DNA of 50,826 nucleotides from Streptomyces sp. OfavH-34-F (GTDB lineage: Bacteria > Actinomycetota > Actinomycetes > Streptomycetales > Streptomycetaceae): positions 1 to 50,826 of the forward strand of contig NZ_JAKRGC010000014.1 in NCBI RefSeq assembly GCF_022347745.1, read 5' to 3'. Position 1 is the first letter of the stretch. Every line of letters begins with the position of its first letter. The translations under genes and the position numbers were made by a program. The notes below the pieces were generated by a model. The model did no database searches and was not told where the DNA came from. It saw nothing but the letters and a program-made list of their open reading frames with translations. Shown here piece after piece: positions 8,321-16,773 of this stretch.

Positions 8321-11227
8321 ATGACAGAGACGGCGAGCGGCCCGGCACGAGGTTCCCGCAGCAACAAGGGGACCAAGTCGACTGCGTCCAAGCAGGGCCT
8401 GCGTATCGAGCGCATCCACACCACCCCCGGCGTGCATCCGTACGACGAGGTGTCCTGGGAGCGCCGTGACGTCGTCATGACCAACTGGCGCGACGGCTCG
8501 ATCAACTTCGAGCAGCGTGGCGTCGAGTTCCCCGACTTCTGGTCGGTGAACGCGGTCAACATCGTCACCAGCAAGTACTTCCGGGGCGCCGTCGGCACCC
8601 CGCAGCGCGAGACCGGTCTGCGGCAGCTGATCGACCGCATCGTCAAGACGTACCGGAAGGCCGGCGAGGACTACCAGTACTTCGCCTCCCCCGCCGACGC
8701 GGAGATCTTCGAGCACGAGCTGGCGTACGCCCTCCTGCACCAGATCTTCAGCTTCAACTCCCCGGTGTGGTTCAACGTCGGCACGCCCCAGCCGCAGCAG
8801 GTCTCCGCCTGCTTCATCCTGGCCGTCGACGACTCCATGGAGTCGATCCTCGACTGGTACAAGGAAGAGGGCATGATCTTCAAGGGCGGCTCCGGTGCCG
8901 GCCTGAACCTCTCCCGCATCCGCTCCTCCAAGGAGCTCCTCTCCTCCGGAGGCAACGCCTCCGGTCCCGTCTCCTTCATGCGGGGCGCCGACGCCTCCGC
9001 CGGAACGATCAAGTCCGGTGGCGCCACCCGCCGTGCGGCCAAGATGGTCATCCTCGACGTCGACCACCCCGACATCGAGAACTTCATCGAGACCAAGGTG
9101 AAGGAGGAGGAGAAGATCCGCGCCCTGCGCGACGCGGGCTTCGACATGGACCTGGGCGGGGACGACATCACCTCCGTCCAGTACCAGAACGCCAACAACT
9201 CGGTCCGGGTGAACGACGAGTTCATGAAGGCCGTCGAGTCCGGCGGCAAGTTCGGGCTGCGCGCCCGGATGACCGGTGACGTCATCGAGGAGGTCGAGGC
9301 CAAGGCCCTCTTCCGCAAGATGGCCGAGGCCGCCTGGGCCTGCGCCGACCCGGGCATCCAGTACGACGACACGATCAACCACTGGCACACCTGCCCCGAG
9401 TCCGGCCGGATCAACGGCTCGAACCCGTGCAGCGAGTACATGCACCTGGACAACACCTCGTGCAACCTCGCCTCGCTGAACCTGATGAAGTTCCTCAAGG
9501 ACGACGGCAAGGGCAACCAGTCCTTCGAGTCCGAGCGCTTCGCCAAGGTCGTCGAGCTGGTCATCACCGCGATGGACATCTCCATCTGCTTCGCCGACTT
9601 CCCGACCGAGAAGATCGGCGAGAACACCCGCGCCTTCCGCCAGCTCGGCATCGGCTACGCCAACCTCGGCGCCCTGCTGATGGCGACCGGCCACGCGTAC
9701 GACAGCGACGGCGGCCGCGCGCTCGCCGGCGCCATCACCTCGCTGATGACCGGCACCTCGTACAAGCGCTCCGCCGAGCTGGCCGCCGTCGTCGGCCCGT
9801 ACGACGGCTACGCCCGCAACGCCGAGCCGCACCAGCGCGTCATGAAGCAGCACGCCGACGCCAACGCCGCGGCCGTCCACGCGGACGACCTGGACAACCC
9901 GATCTGGGCCGCCGCCACCGAGGCGTGGCAGGACGTGCTCCGGCTCGGCGCGAAGAACGGTTTCCGTAACGCGCAGGCGTCGGTCATCGCGCCCACCGGC
10001 ACCATCGGTCTCGCGATGTCCTGCGACACCACCGGCCTGGAGCCCGACCTCGCCCTGGTCAAGTTCAAGAAGCTGGTCGGCGGCGGCTCGATGCAGATCG
10101 TCAACGGCACCGTCCCGCAGGCCCTGCGCCGCCTGGGCTACCAGGAGGAGCAGATCGAGGCGATCGTCGCCCACATCGCCGAGCACGGCAACGTGATCGA
10201 CGCCCCCGGCCTCAAGACCGAGCACTACGAGGTCTTCGACTGCGCGATGGGCGAGCGGTCCATCTCCGCCATGGGCCACGTCCGCATGATGGCGGCCATC
10301 CAGCCGTGGATCTCCGGCGCCCTCTCCAAGACGGTGAACCTGCCCGAGTCGGCCACCGTCGAGGACGTCGAGGAGGTCTACTTCGAGGCGTGGAAGATGG
10401 GCGTCAAGGCGCTCGCGATCTACCGCGACAACTGCAAGGTCGGCCAGCCCCTCTCCGCCAAGACCAAGGAGAAGGAGAAGGAGGCCGTCGCGGCCAAGGC
10501 CGAGGACACCATCCGCACCGCGGTCGAGAAGGTCGTCGAGTACCGCCCCGTCCGCAAGCGCCTGCCCAAGGGCCGGCCCGGCATCACCACTTCGTTCACG
10601 GTGGGCGGCGCCGAGGGCTACATGACCGCCAACTCCTACCCGGACGACGGCCTGGGCGAGGTCTTCCTCAAGATGTCCAAGCAGGGCTCGACCCTCGCGG
10701 GCATGATGGACGCCTTCTCCATCGCGGTCTCGGTCGGCCTGCAGTACGGCGTCCCGCTGGAGACGTACGTCTCGAAGTTCACCAACATGCGCTTCGAGCC
10801 GGCCGGCATGACGGACGACCCGGACGTGCGGATGGCGCAGTCGATCGTCGACTACATCTTCCGCCGCCTGGCGCTGGACTTCCTGCCCTTCGAGACCCGC
10901 TCCGCCCTCGGCATCCACTCCGCCGAGGAGCGTCAGCGCCACCTCGACACCGGCTCCTACGAGCCCACGTTCGAGGAGGAGCAGCTGGAGGCCGAGACGC
11001 TGGCGCAGACGGCCCCCGTCCGCACGGAGCCGCTGAAGGCGGTCACCCCGGTCCAGGAGACCGAGAAGGCCGAGCCGAGGACGGCCCACACGTCGGCGGA
11101 GCTCGTCGAGATGCAGCTCGGCATCAGCGCGGACGCGCCGCTCTGCTTCTCCTGCGGCACGAAGATGCAGCGTGCCGGCTCCTGCTACATCTGCGAGGGC
11201 TGCGGCTCGACCAGCGGCTGCAGCTGA
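8321..11227 (+). CDS. nrdJ: Class II (adenosylcobalamin-dependent) ribonucleotide reductase NrdJ
   Basis: 968 aa from the ATG at 8321, with GGGAGG at 8311-8316; the frame is open further upstream but that part lacks a Shine-Dalgarno. The enzyme reduces ribonucleotides to deoxyribonucleotides with coenzyme B12. Visible are the active-site block NGSNPCSEYMHLDNTSCNL near residues 365-385 (catalytic Cys and Glu) and a variable linker rich in Lys/Glu near residue 715. The C-terminal cysteine cluster CFSCGTKMQRAGSCYICEGC carries the redox/zinc cysteines that re-reduce the active site. It allows dNTP synthesis without oxygen. It converges on the terD-like gene across two strong hairpins. Confidence 0.98.
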   Translation: MTETASGPARGSRSNKGTKSTASKQGLRIERIHTTPGVHPYDEVSWERRDVVMTNWRDGSINFEQRGVEFPDFWSVNAVNIVTSKYFRGAVGTPQRETGLRQLIDRIVKTYRKAGEDYQYFASPADAEIFEHELAYALLHQIFSFNSPVWFNVGTPQPQQVSACFILAVDDSMESILDWYKEEGMIFKGGSGAGLNLSRIRSSKELLSSGGNASGPVSFMRGADASAGTIKSGGATRRAAKMVILDVDHPDIENFIETKVKEEEKIRALRDAGFDMDLGGDDITSVQYQNANNSVRVNDEFMKAVESGGKFGLRARMTGDVIEEVEAKALFRKMAEAAWACADPGIQYDDTINHWHTCPESGRINGSNPCSEYMHLDNTSCNLASLNLMKFLKDDGKGNQSFESERFAKVVELVITAMDISICFADFPTEKIGENTRAFRQLGIGYANLGALLMATGHAYDSDGGRALAGAITSLMTGTSYKRSAELAAVVGPYDGYARNAEPHQRVMKQHADANAAAVHADDLDNPIWAAATEAWQDVLRLGAKNGFRNAQASVIAPTGTIGLAMSCDTTGLEPDLALVKFKKLVGGGSMQIVNGTVPQALRRLGYQEEQIEAIVAHIAEHGNVIDAPGLKTEHYEVFDCAMGERSISAMGHVRMMAAIQPWISGALSKTVNLPESATVEDVEEVYFEAWKMGVKALAIYRDNCKVGQPLSAKTKEKEKEAVAAKAEDTIRTAVEKVVEYRPVRKRLPKGRPGITTSFTVGGAEGYMTANSYPDDGLGEVFLKMSKQGSTLAGMMDAFSIAVSVGLQYGVPLETYVSKFTNMRFEPAGMTDDPDVRMAQSIVDYIFRRLALDFLPFETRSALGIHSAEERQRHLDTGSYEPTFEEEQLEAETLAQTAPVRTEPLKAVTPVQETEKAEPRTAHTSAELVEMQLGISADAPLCFSCGTKMQRAGSCYICEGCGSTSGCS

Positions 11228-11266
11228 GCGGTGAGGCCGGCGCCCTGAGGCGCCGAGGCTGACGGC

Positions 11267-11306
11267 GAGTGCGGGCGGGTCTTCCCCGGAAGACCCGCCC
11301 GCACTC
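11267..11306. terminator. Strong terminator after nrdJ
   Basis: 19-bp perfect inverted repeat (11267-11285 with 11288-11306) separated by only 2 nt and followed by CTCTTTTCCCC. It is one of the longest stems in the window. Confidence 0.9.
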
Positions 11307-11323
11307 CTCTTTTCCCCTGTGCT

Positions 11324-11365
11324 CGGCCGCGTACGGGCACGAGCCGTGCCCTCCGTACGCGGCCG
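11324..11365. terminator. Second hairpin, facing the terD-like gene
   Basis: 13-bp arms (11324-11336 and 11353-11365) enclose a further GGCAC/GTGCC stem with a small bulge. It is placed to end minus-strand transcription from the terD-like gene. Confidence 0.8.
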
Positions 11366-11380
11366 CGCGGCCGCGGGGTG

Positions 11381-11917
11381 TTACGCGCCGAACTCGCGGC
11401 CGCCCATCGCGGCGGCGAACGCCTCCGGATCGCCGTCGAAGCCCCGGACGACCTCGTGGAAGCGCCATACGCCGGAGGCGTCACGTACGAATTCGGCCAC
11501 GACGGCCGCGGTCGAGCCGTCCACCGCCGCGAAGTCGTCCTCGGACAGCGTCGTGTAGCCCTCGCGGACCTGAACCCCGGTGTTCTGTATGGCTCCGAAC
11601 GTCTTGCGGCCGTCGCGCTGCTGGATGGCGACGCCGACGACGACCCGGGTGTAGGACTCGGAGATCCGGTTCAGTTCGAGCGTCATCACCTCGTCGTAGC
11701 CGAAGCCCTGACCGGTCCTGCTGTCGCGTTCGAGCGTGATCGTGCCGTCGGGCGCCCGGCTGTCGTGGTGCACCAGGTACACGGGGCTGCCGTACGGGTC
11801 GTCCGCCGCGTAGGTCGCCGCGATGATGTCGAGGTCGTTGGGCGCCTCACCGCGGTCGCTGGGATCCCATTTGACCCGCACCTCGACCTTCTCGAAATCC
11901 TTGTTGGGCGTGCTCAT
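11381..11917 (-). CDS. TerD-family (tellurium resistance/stress) protein
   Basis: 178 aa from the ATG at 11917, with GGAGGGAAG just upstream on the minus strand. The fold is recognisable from PNDLDIIAATY, LVHHDSRAPDG, RTGQGFGYDEVMTLEL, FGAIQNTGVQV and the end FHEVVRGFDGDPEAFAAAMG, in the order seen in TerD/CABP proteins, which bind calcium through acidic residues. Streptomyces carry many paralogues with roles in calcium handling, development and stress. This is a single copy without other ter genes next to it, so tellurite resistance should not be assumed. It is divergent from the DUF4937-like gene. Confidence 0.88.
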   Translation of the reverse strand: MSTPNKDFEKVEVRVKWDPSDRGEAPNDLDIIAATYAADDPYGSPVYLVHHDSRAPDGTITLERDSRTGQGFGYDEVMTLELNRISESYTRVVVGVAIQQRDGRKTFGAIQNTGVQVREGYTTLSEDDFAAVDGSTAAVVAEFVRDASGVWRFHEVVRGFDGDPEAFAAAMGGREFGA

Positions 11918-12108
11918 CGGACTTCCCTCCTGCGCGCGGGACCGGCGCTCCTGGTTCCTCCTGCGATCATCTCGGCAACTCCGGCCGAAACCAACCGGCT
12001 TGGGAACGAGCGGCTGAAACGGGCCAGGATCGGGCGCCGGACGGCTGGTTCCCGCGCACTGTGTGGGAGCGTGACCCACGCCACGTCCGGCCGCCGTACC
12101 ATGGCGCC

Positions 12109-12714
12109 GTGCTGGTCAAGTGGATTCGCTGCAGTGTGTCGGACCGTCGGGGTTTCGAGCAGGGGCAGCGGAAGTGGGCGGGGCTGCTGGGTGAGCCGGG
12201 CTTCAGGGGGCAGGGCGGCGGCTGGAGCCGTGGCCGGCCCGAGGTGGCGCACGTCTTCGCCTTCTGGGAGAACCGGGTCTTCTACGACTCCTTCATGGCG
12301 CGCGGGCACGACGCCCTGGCCGCGGCGCAGTCCGGCACGTACCAGGACCTCCAGGTCAAGCTGTTCGAGTACCGCTTCGACGTGAAGACCGGCTTCGAGC
12401 CGCGCTTCACGGACGCGGACGTGCTCAGGGTGGCCCACAGCCGGGTCCACGAGGACCGGGTCGAACACTTCGCGCTGATGCAGCAGCGGGTGTGGAACCC
12501 GGCGATGGCGGGCTCGCCCGGCATGCTGCGCGGGATCTTCGGCGAGGCCCCGGGCCACGAGTTCCTGGTCCTGTCGATGTGGCAGTCCAGCGCGGAACGC
12601 GGAAAGTACCGGCCGGGCAGCATCGACCGGCTCTCGCAGCGCGCGGGCACGGAGGAGGACGTGGCGGCACTCGCCGGAGACGTGGTGCAGCTCGAACCGT
12701 CCTGGACGGTCTGA
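12109..12714 (+). CDS. DUF4937-like (YdbC-type) protein
   Basis: 201 aa from the GTG at 12109. TACCAT at 12097-12102 is a -10 candidate 6 nt before the start and there is no Shine-Dalgarno, so the mRNA is probably leaderless. The N-terminus MLVKWIRCSVSDRRGFEQGQ is the hallmark of this uncharacterised family, which has a ferredoxin-like antibiotic-monooxygenase-type fold. A second similar unit seems to follow from about residue 100 (VLRVAHSRVHEDRVEHFALMQ ... FLVLSMWQSS), so the protein looks like a tandem of two such domains. No catalytic function is known to me. Confidence 0.8.
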   Translation: MLVKWIRCSVSDRRGFEQGQRKWAGLLGEPGFRGQGGGWSRGRPEVAHVFAFWENRVFYDSFMARGHDALAAAQSGTYQDLQVKLFEYRFDVKTGFEPRFTDADVLRVAHSRVHEDRVEHFALMQQRVWNPAMAGSPGMLRGIFGEAPGHEFLVLSMWQSSAERGKYRPGSIDRLSQRAGTEEDVAALAGDVVQLEPSWTV

Positions 12715-12789
12715 TCACCCCCAGTACGCGTGCAGCGACGATTTCCGGACAGGTGCTCGAACCTCGGCGACTCGTTCTAGGGTCGTTGT

Positions 12790-13449
12790 ATGGCACGACC
12801 GCAACGCATCGTCCTCGTCCGCCACGGTGAGTCCGAGGGCAACGCCGACGACACCGTGTACGAGCGCGAGCCCGACCACGCGCTGAGGCTCACCGCCGAG
12901 GGCCGGCGGCAGGCCCGCGAGACCGGGGCACGGCTGCGTGAGCAGTTCGGTGACGAGCGCGTCAGCGTGTACGTCTCGCCCTACCGGCGCACCCACGAGA
13001 CCTTCGCCGCCTTCGGCCTGGAGCCCGGCCGGGTCAGGGTGCGCGAGGAGCCGAGGCTGCGCGAGCAGGACTGGGGGAACTGGCAGGACCGCGACGACGT
13101 CAGGCTGCAGAAGGCGTACCGGGACGCCTACGGGCACTTCTTCTACCGCTTCGCCCAGGGCGAGTCCGGGGCGGACGTCTACGACCGGGTGGGGGCCTTC
13201 CTGGAGAGCCTCCACCGCAGCTTCCTGGCGCCCGACCACCCGCCGAACGTCCTGCTGGTCACCCACGGCCTCACCATGCGCCTCTTCTGCATGCGCTGGT
13301 TCCACTGGTCCGTGGCCGAATTCGAGTCGCTCTCCAATCCGGGGAACGGCGAATCGCGCACGCTGCTCCTCGGCGACGACGGACGGTACACGCTCGACCG
13401 GCCCTTCGAACGATGGCGAACCCCTGAGCCGTACGGCATCACCGGATAG
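12790..13449 (+). CDS. Histidine phosphatase (phosphoglycerate mutase-like)
   Basis: 219 aa. The catalytic phospho-histidine motif LVRHGESEGN is at residues 8-17, the second Arg lies in SPYRRTHET near 62, and the second active-site His in LLVTHGLTMRLF near 160. The family includes cofactor-dependent mutases and broad phosphatases; the WFHWSVAEFESLSNPGNGE stretch resembles bacterial phosphatases rather than glycolytic mutase. Substrate unknown. TAGGGT at 12778-12783 lies 6 nt before the ATG and no Shine-Dalgarno is present, suggesting a leaderless message. The stop is 10 nt before the next start. Confidence 0.9.
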   Translation: MARPQRIVLVRHGESEGNADDTVYEREPDHALRLTAEGRRQARETGARLREQFGDERVSVYVSPYRRTHETFAAFGLEPGRVRVREEPRLREQDWGNWQDRDDVRLQKAYRDAYGHFFYRFAQGESGADVYDRVGAFLESLHRSFLAPDHPPNVLLVTHGLTMRLFCMRWFHWSVAEFESLSNPGNGESRTLLLGDDGRYTLDRPFERWRTPEPYGITG

Positions 13450-13459
13450 AGTGGAAACG

Positions 13460-14356
13460 ATGACCGAATCCGCTTCCGACCAGCGCCTCGAACGCGCCCT
13501 TGCCAGCCTGCGCGGCCTGTCCGTGGGAGACGCCCTGGGCTCCCAGTTCTTCGTGCCCGCCAACTATCCGCTCCTGAAGGACCGTGCCCTGCCCGCCGGG
13601 CCGTGGCAGTGGACCGACGACACGGAGATGGCCTGCTCCGTCGTGGCCGTCCTGCGCGCACAGGGCCGCATCGACCAGGACGTCCTGGCCCACTCGTTCG
13701 CCGACCACCACGACTTCGACCGCGGTTACGGCCCCGCCGTGAACCGCATGCTCCGCCTGGTCCGCGAGGGCGGCGACTGGCGCGAACTCGCCTCCTCCCT
13801 GTTCAACGGACAGGGCAGCTGGGGCAACGGCTCCTCGATGCGCATCGCCCCGCTCGGCGCCTGGTACGCGGACGACCCCGAGCAGGCCACGCACCAGGCG
13901 GAGATCTCCTCCTACACCACGCACCAGCACCGCGAGGCGGTCGTGGGCGCGATGGCCGTCGCCGCTGCCGCCGCGCTCGTCGCCTCGCCGGACGGGCCGC
14001 CCACACCGGAAGCCCTGCTGGACGGCGTGGTCGCACTCGTGCCGCGCAGCGCGGTCGGCGCCGGGCTGCGCCGGGCCCGCGACATGCTGGACTACCGGGA
14101 CGCGGGCACCGTCGCCGCCGTCCTCGGCAACGGCCGGCGCACCAGCGCCCACGACACCGTCCCGTTCGCCCTGTGGTCCGCGGCGCGGAGCCTCGGCGAC
14201 TTCGAAGAGGCCTTCTGGGTGACGGCCCAGGCAGGCGGTGACGTGGACACCACGTGCGCGATCGTCGGCGGCGTGCTCGCGTCGAGCCCCGCAGGCGCCC
14301 CTCCGGCGGACTGGACGGCCCGGACGGAAGCGCTGCCCGACTGGACGACCCGGTAA
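13460..14356 (+). CDS. ADP-ribosylglycohydrolase family protein
   Basis: 298 aa from the ATG at 13460; the frame is open much further upstream, but that part overlaps the phosphatase gene and is a shadow. Family motifs are GLSVGDALGSQF near residue 16, WTDDTEMA near 50 (metal-binding Thr-Asp-Asp), GNGSSMRIAPLG near 118, and GGDVDTTCAIVGG near 260 (second metal site). These enzymes remove ADP-ribose from proteins or small molecules using two Mg ions. TAGAGT at 13447-13452, inside the end of the phosphatase gene, is 7 nt from the start, so this gene probably also has a leaderless transcript of its own. Confidence 0.93.
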   Translation: MTESASDQRLERALASLRGLSVGDALGSQFFVPANYPLLKDRALPAGPWQWTDDTEMACSVVAVLRAQGRIDQDVLAHSFADHHDFDRGYGPAVNRMLRLVREGGDWRELASSLFNGQGSWGNGSSMRIAPLGAWYADDPEQATHQAEISSYTTHQHREAVVGAMAVAAAAALVASPDGPPTPEALLDGVVALVPRSAVGAGLRRARDMLDYRDAGTVAAVLGNGRRTSAHDTVPFALWSAARSLGDFEEAFWVTAQAGGDVDTTCAIVGGVLASSPAGAPPADWTARTEALPDWTTR

Positions 14357-14559
14357 CCGGGCCGGTATTCGGGCCAGCCCGGTCCACTGTCACGGTCCTG
14401 CCACAGCGCCCCCGCGCACGGCCGAGCGCCTGCCCACGGGGATACCCTTTCGGCCATGCCGCCCTGGTGATCATGGCCCGAGGCGTGCACCGATGAGAGG
14501 CCGGGGAACCACGCGCTGGCTCGAGCACGCGTGAGCGGGCCCCGGTGGGGAGGGGTCTC

Positions 14560-16470
14560 GTGTCAGAAGCACCATCAGGTACGCCAGGGTCGGAGCCCAC
14601 GCCGGAACAAGCCGCACCGCCCGAGCCAACGCCCCCGGAGCCCATACCCGGCGCCCCGGCGCCCCGGGCCGAGCAGAGCGCGGACGGCGAGGCGGCGACG
14701 AGTTTCCCCGGCGAAACGGCGGCGACCGCCCCCGGGGAGCCGACAGCCACCACAGCCGGGGAGCCGGCGACGGCGCCCGGCGCTGCGTCCGGCCCCGGCA
14801 CCGGGGCGGAAGGCGCGGCTGCAGCCGCAGGTCAAGTTTCGGCAGGCCCTGGCGCAAGCGGCGGCACTGGCCCCGAGCCTCCGAAAATCCCGGCCTACGC
14901 GACGCGGCGGCCGGGCGGACCCCAGCAGCCCGCTCCGTGGGGCAAACCGCAGCCCTCGGTGGTGTCACGGCTCCGGGCCGGAAAGCCGGGCCCCGCCCAC
15001 CCCGGCACCCTTGTGGCCGTCCTCGCGACGGCACTGCTCAGCATGGGGCTGCTCGGCGACGGCATCGGGCTGAACGTGCTGCTCGTGGCGCTGCCCGCGT
15101 CGGTCGGCGCCTACATCGCCGCACGGGCGGCCGGCCGCCGGCTCAGCCCCTGGGCCGTGGTGTGGGGGATCGGCGGACTGGGGCTCCTGGTCGTCCCGGC
15201 GCTCCGCGACGCGGGCTGGCCCACGTTCCTCGCGCTGGTGTCGGCCCTGGCACTCGGCTCGCTGGCGTTGCACGGCAGCAGAAGCTGGCTCGGCGTGTTC
15301 CTGGGCTCCCTGGGGCTGTTCACCTCCGTGTTCGCATCGCTCGGCTGGGGTGCGCGGGGGGTCCGCGACCGCATGTCCGGCTCGCGTGGCCGGGCCGGTG
15401 TCGTCGTCCGCTCCGCAGCGGTGGCCGTCGTCCTGCTCATCGTGTTCGGTGCGCTGTTCGCGAGCGCCGACGCCGCCTTCGCGGACCTGCTGGGCAGCCT
15501 GACCCCTGACGTGTCGGTCGGCGACAGTCCGTGGCGGACCTTCCTCGGCCTCCTCGGTCTTGTCGGTGCCCTCGCGGCCGCCTACACCGCCGCCGCCCCG
15601 GTCCGCTGGGACGGGGTGAAGGTGCGGCCGGGCAAGGCCCGCGGACGGCTGGAATGGGCCCTCCCACTGATCGTCCTGAACCTCCTCTTCGCGGTCTTCC
15701 TCGCCATTCAGCTCACGGTGCTGCTCGGCGGCTACGACAAGGTGATGGCCGAGACGGATCTCAGCTACGCCGAGTACGCTCGCCAGGGCTTCTGGCAGTT
15801 GCTGTGGGCCACGGTGCTCACGCTCGGCGTCATCGCGCTCGCCCTGCGCTGGGCCCCGCGCGGCGGCGCCCGCGACCGCACCCTGGTCCGCGGCGTGCTC
15901 GGCACTCTCTGCCTCCTGACCCTCGTGGTCGTCGCCTCCGCCCTGCGGCGCATGGACCTCTACGTCGACGCGTACGGCCTCACCAGGCTCCGGATCTCTG
16001 TGGCCGCCGTGGAACTCTGGCTCGGCGTGGTCCTCGTACTGATCATGGCGGCTGGCGTCTTCGGCCCTCGCCTGCTCCCCCGTGCCGTCGCGGCGAGCGC
16101 GGCCGTCGGCGTCCTGGCCTTCGGCCTGGTCTCGCCCGATGGTCTGATCGCTGAGCAGAACGTCCAGCGCTACCGCAACAACCACTCGATCGACATCGAG
16201 TACCTCAAGGGCCTGTCGGCCGACGCCGTACCCGCTCTTGACACCCTGCCGGAACCCCTGCGCTCCTGCGCGTTGCGGGACATCCAGCGGGCCCTGCTCA
16301 ACTCCGACGAACCCTGGTACGCCACGAGTTGGGGCGAGACACGAGCCCGGGACATCCTCGGCGACTGGAATCCCGGTGTCAGCGCACTCGACTGCCGGAA
16401 ACTCCGCTCGGGTGACAACGGCGATCAGCGCGGTACGGGCGACGTCTACGACCCGTACGACCCGTACTGA
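14560..16470 (+). CDS. DUF4173 (DUF4153-like) polytopic membrane protein
   Basis: 636 aa from the GTG at 14560, behind GGGGAGGGG. The first 140 or so residues are Pro/Ala/Glu-rich and probably disordered in the cytoplasm. About a dozen hydrophobic segments follow, from TLVAVLATALLSMGLLGDG to LAFGLVSPDGLIAEQNVQRY. The stretch EYARQGFWQLLWATVLTLGVIALALR is the DUF4173 signature. The C-terminal soluble part ends in DVYDPYDPY, a short Asp-Pro-Tyr repeat. Function unknown. Transcription ends at the long hairpin at 16529. Confidence 0.85.
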   Translation: MSEAPSGTPGSEPTPEQAAPPEPTPPEPIPGAPAPRAEQSADGEAATSFPGETAATAPGEPTATTAGEPATAPGAASGPGTGAEGAAAAAGQVSAGPGASGGTGPEPPKIPAYATRRPGGPQQPAPWGKPQPSVVSRLRAGKPGPAHPGTLVAVLATALLSMGLLGDGIGLNVLLVALPASVGAYIAARAAGRRLSPWAVVWGIGGLGLLVVPALRDAGWPTFLALVSALALGSLALHGSRSWLGVFLGSLGLFTSVFASLGWGARGVRDRMSGSRGRAGVVVRSAAVAVVLLIVFGALFASADAAFADLLGSLTPDVSVGDSPWRTFLGLLGLVGALAAAYTAAAPVRWDGVKVRPGKARGRLEWALPLIVLNLLFAVFLAIQLTVLLGGYDKVMAETDLSYAEYARQGFWQLLWATVLTLGVIALALRWAPRGGARDRTLVRGVLGTLCLLTLVVVASALRRMDLYVDAYGLTRLRISVAAVELWLGVVLVLIMAAGVFGPRLLPRAVAASAAVGVLAFGLVSPDGLIAEQNVQRYRNNHSIDIEYLKGLSADAVPALDTLPEPLRSCALRDIQRALLNSDEPWYATSWGETRARDILGDWNPGVSALDCRKLRSGDNGDQRGTGDVYDPYDPY

Positions 16471-16528
16471 CCGATCCGACTCACGACCCCGTGCCCTGTG
16501 CGAACCCCGCGATCCAGGGTGATCCAGG

Positions 16529-16574
16529 GTTTCGCGGGGTCGGCCGAGCCAGGGCGCGGCCGACCCCGCGAAAC
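16529..16574. terminator. Terminator after the DUF4173 gene
   Basis: Perfect 17-bp arms (16529-16545 and 16558-16574) with a 12-nt loop. A further copy of one arm (ACCCCGCGA, 16504-16512) and a tandem GATCCAGGGT (16511-16530) just before it could form a competing hairpin. No gene is seen in 16471-16773. Confidence 0.88.
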
Positions 16575-16681
16575 AGCCCGTACGGGTGTTGCGTGAGCGG
16601 TCAGAGCTGCGGATCGCAGCAGGCGCGCAAGCTCTGTCCGGGCCTCCCCCCGGTGGGCCGCGCCTCCAGCGGTTTCCCTTT

Positions 16682-16728
16682 CGGTGAGCCGCCCCTCCGG
16701 CGGTCTTCCCCGGTGGGGCGGCTCACCG
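16682..16728 (-). terminator. Terminator after the MFS exporter gene
   Basis: Perfect 14-bp inverted repeat (16682-16695 with 16715-16728) and a 19-nt loop, 46 nt past the exporter's stop codon on the minus strand. Confidence 0.8.
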
Positions 16729-16773
16729 ATGGAGACGGCCCCGTCGCCACCGTGCTCGCGTGCTACCTGGCGA

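Noticed and set aside
11381..11917. Tellurite resistance operon
   Set aside because: Only one TerD-family gene is present, with no terB, terC, terF or terZ neighbours.
13938..14350. Possible fusion of histidine phosphatase and ADP-ribosylglycohydrolase
   Set aside because: The long open frame arises because the glycohydrolase frame stays open through the phosphatase gene; the two genes are in different frames and the phosphatase has its own stop.
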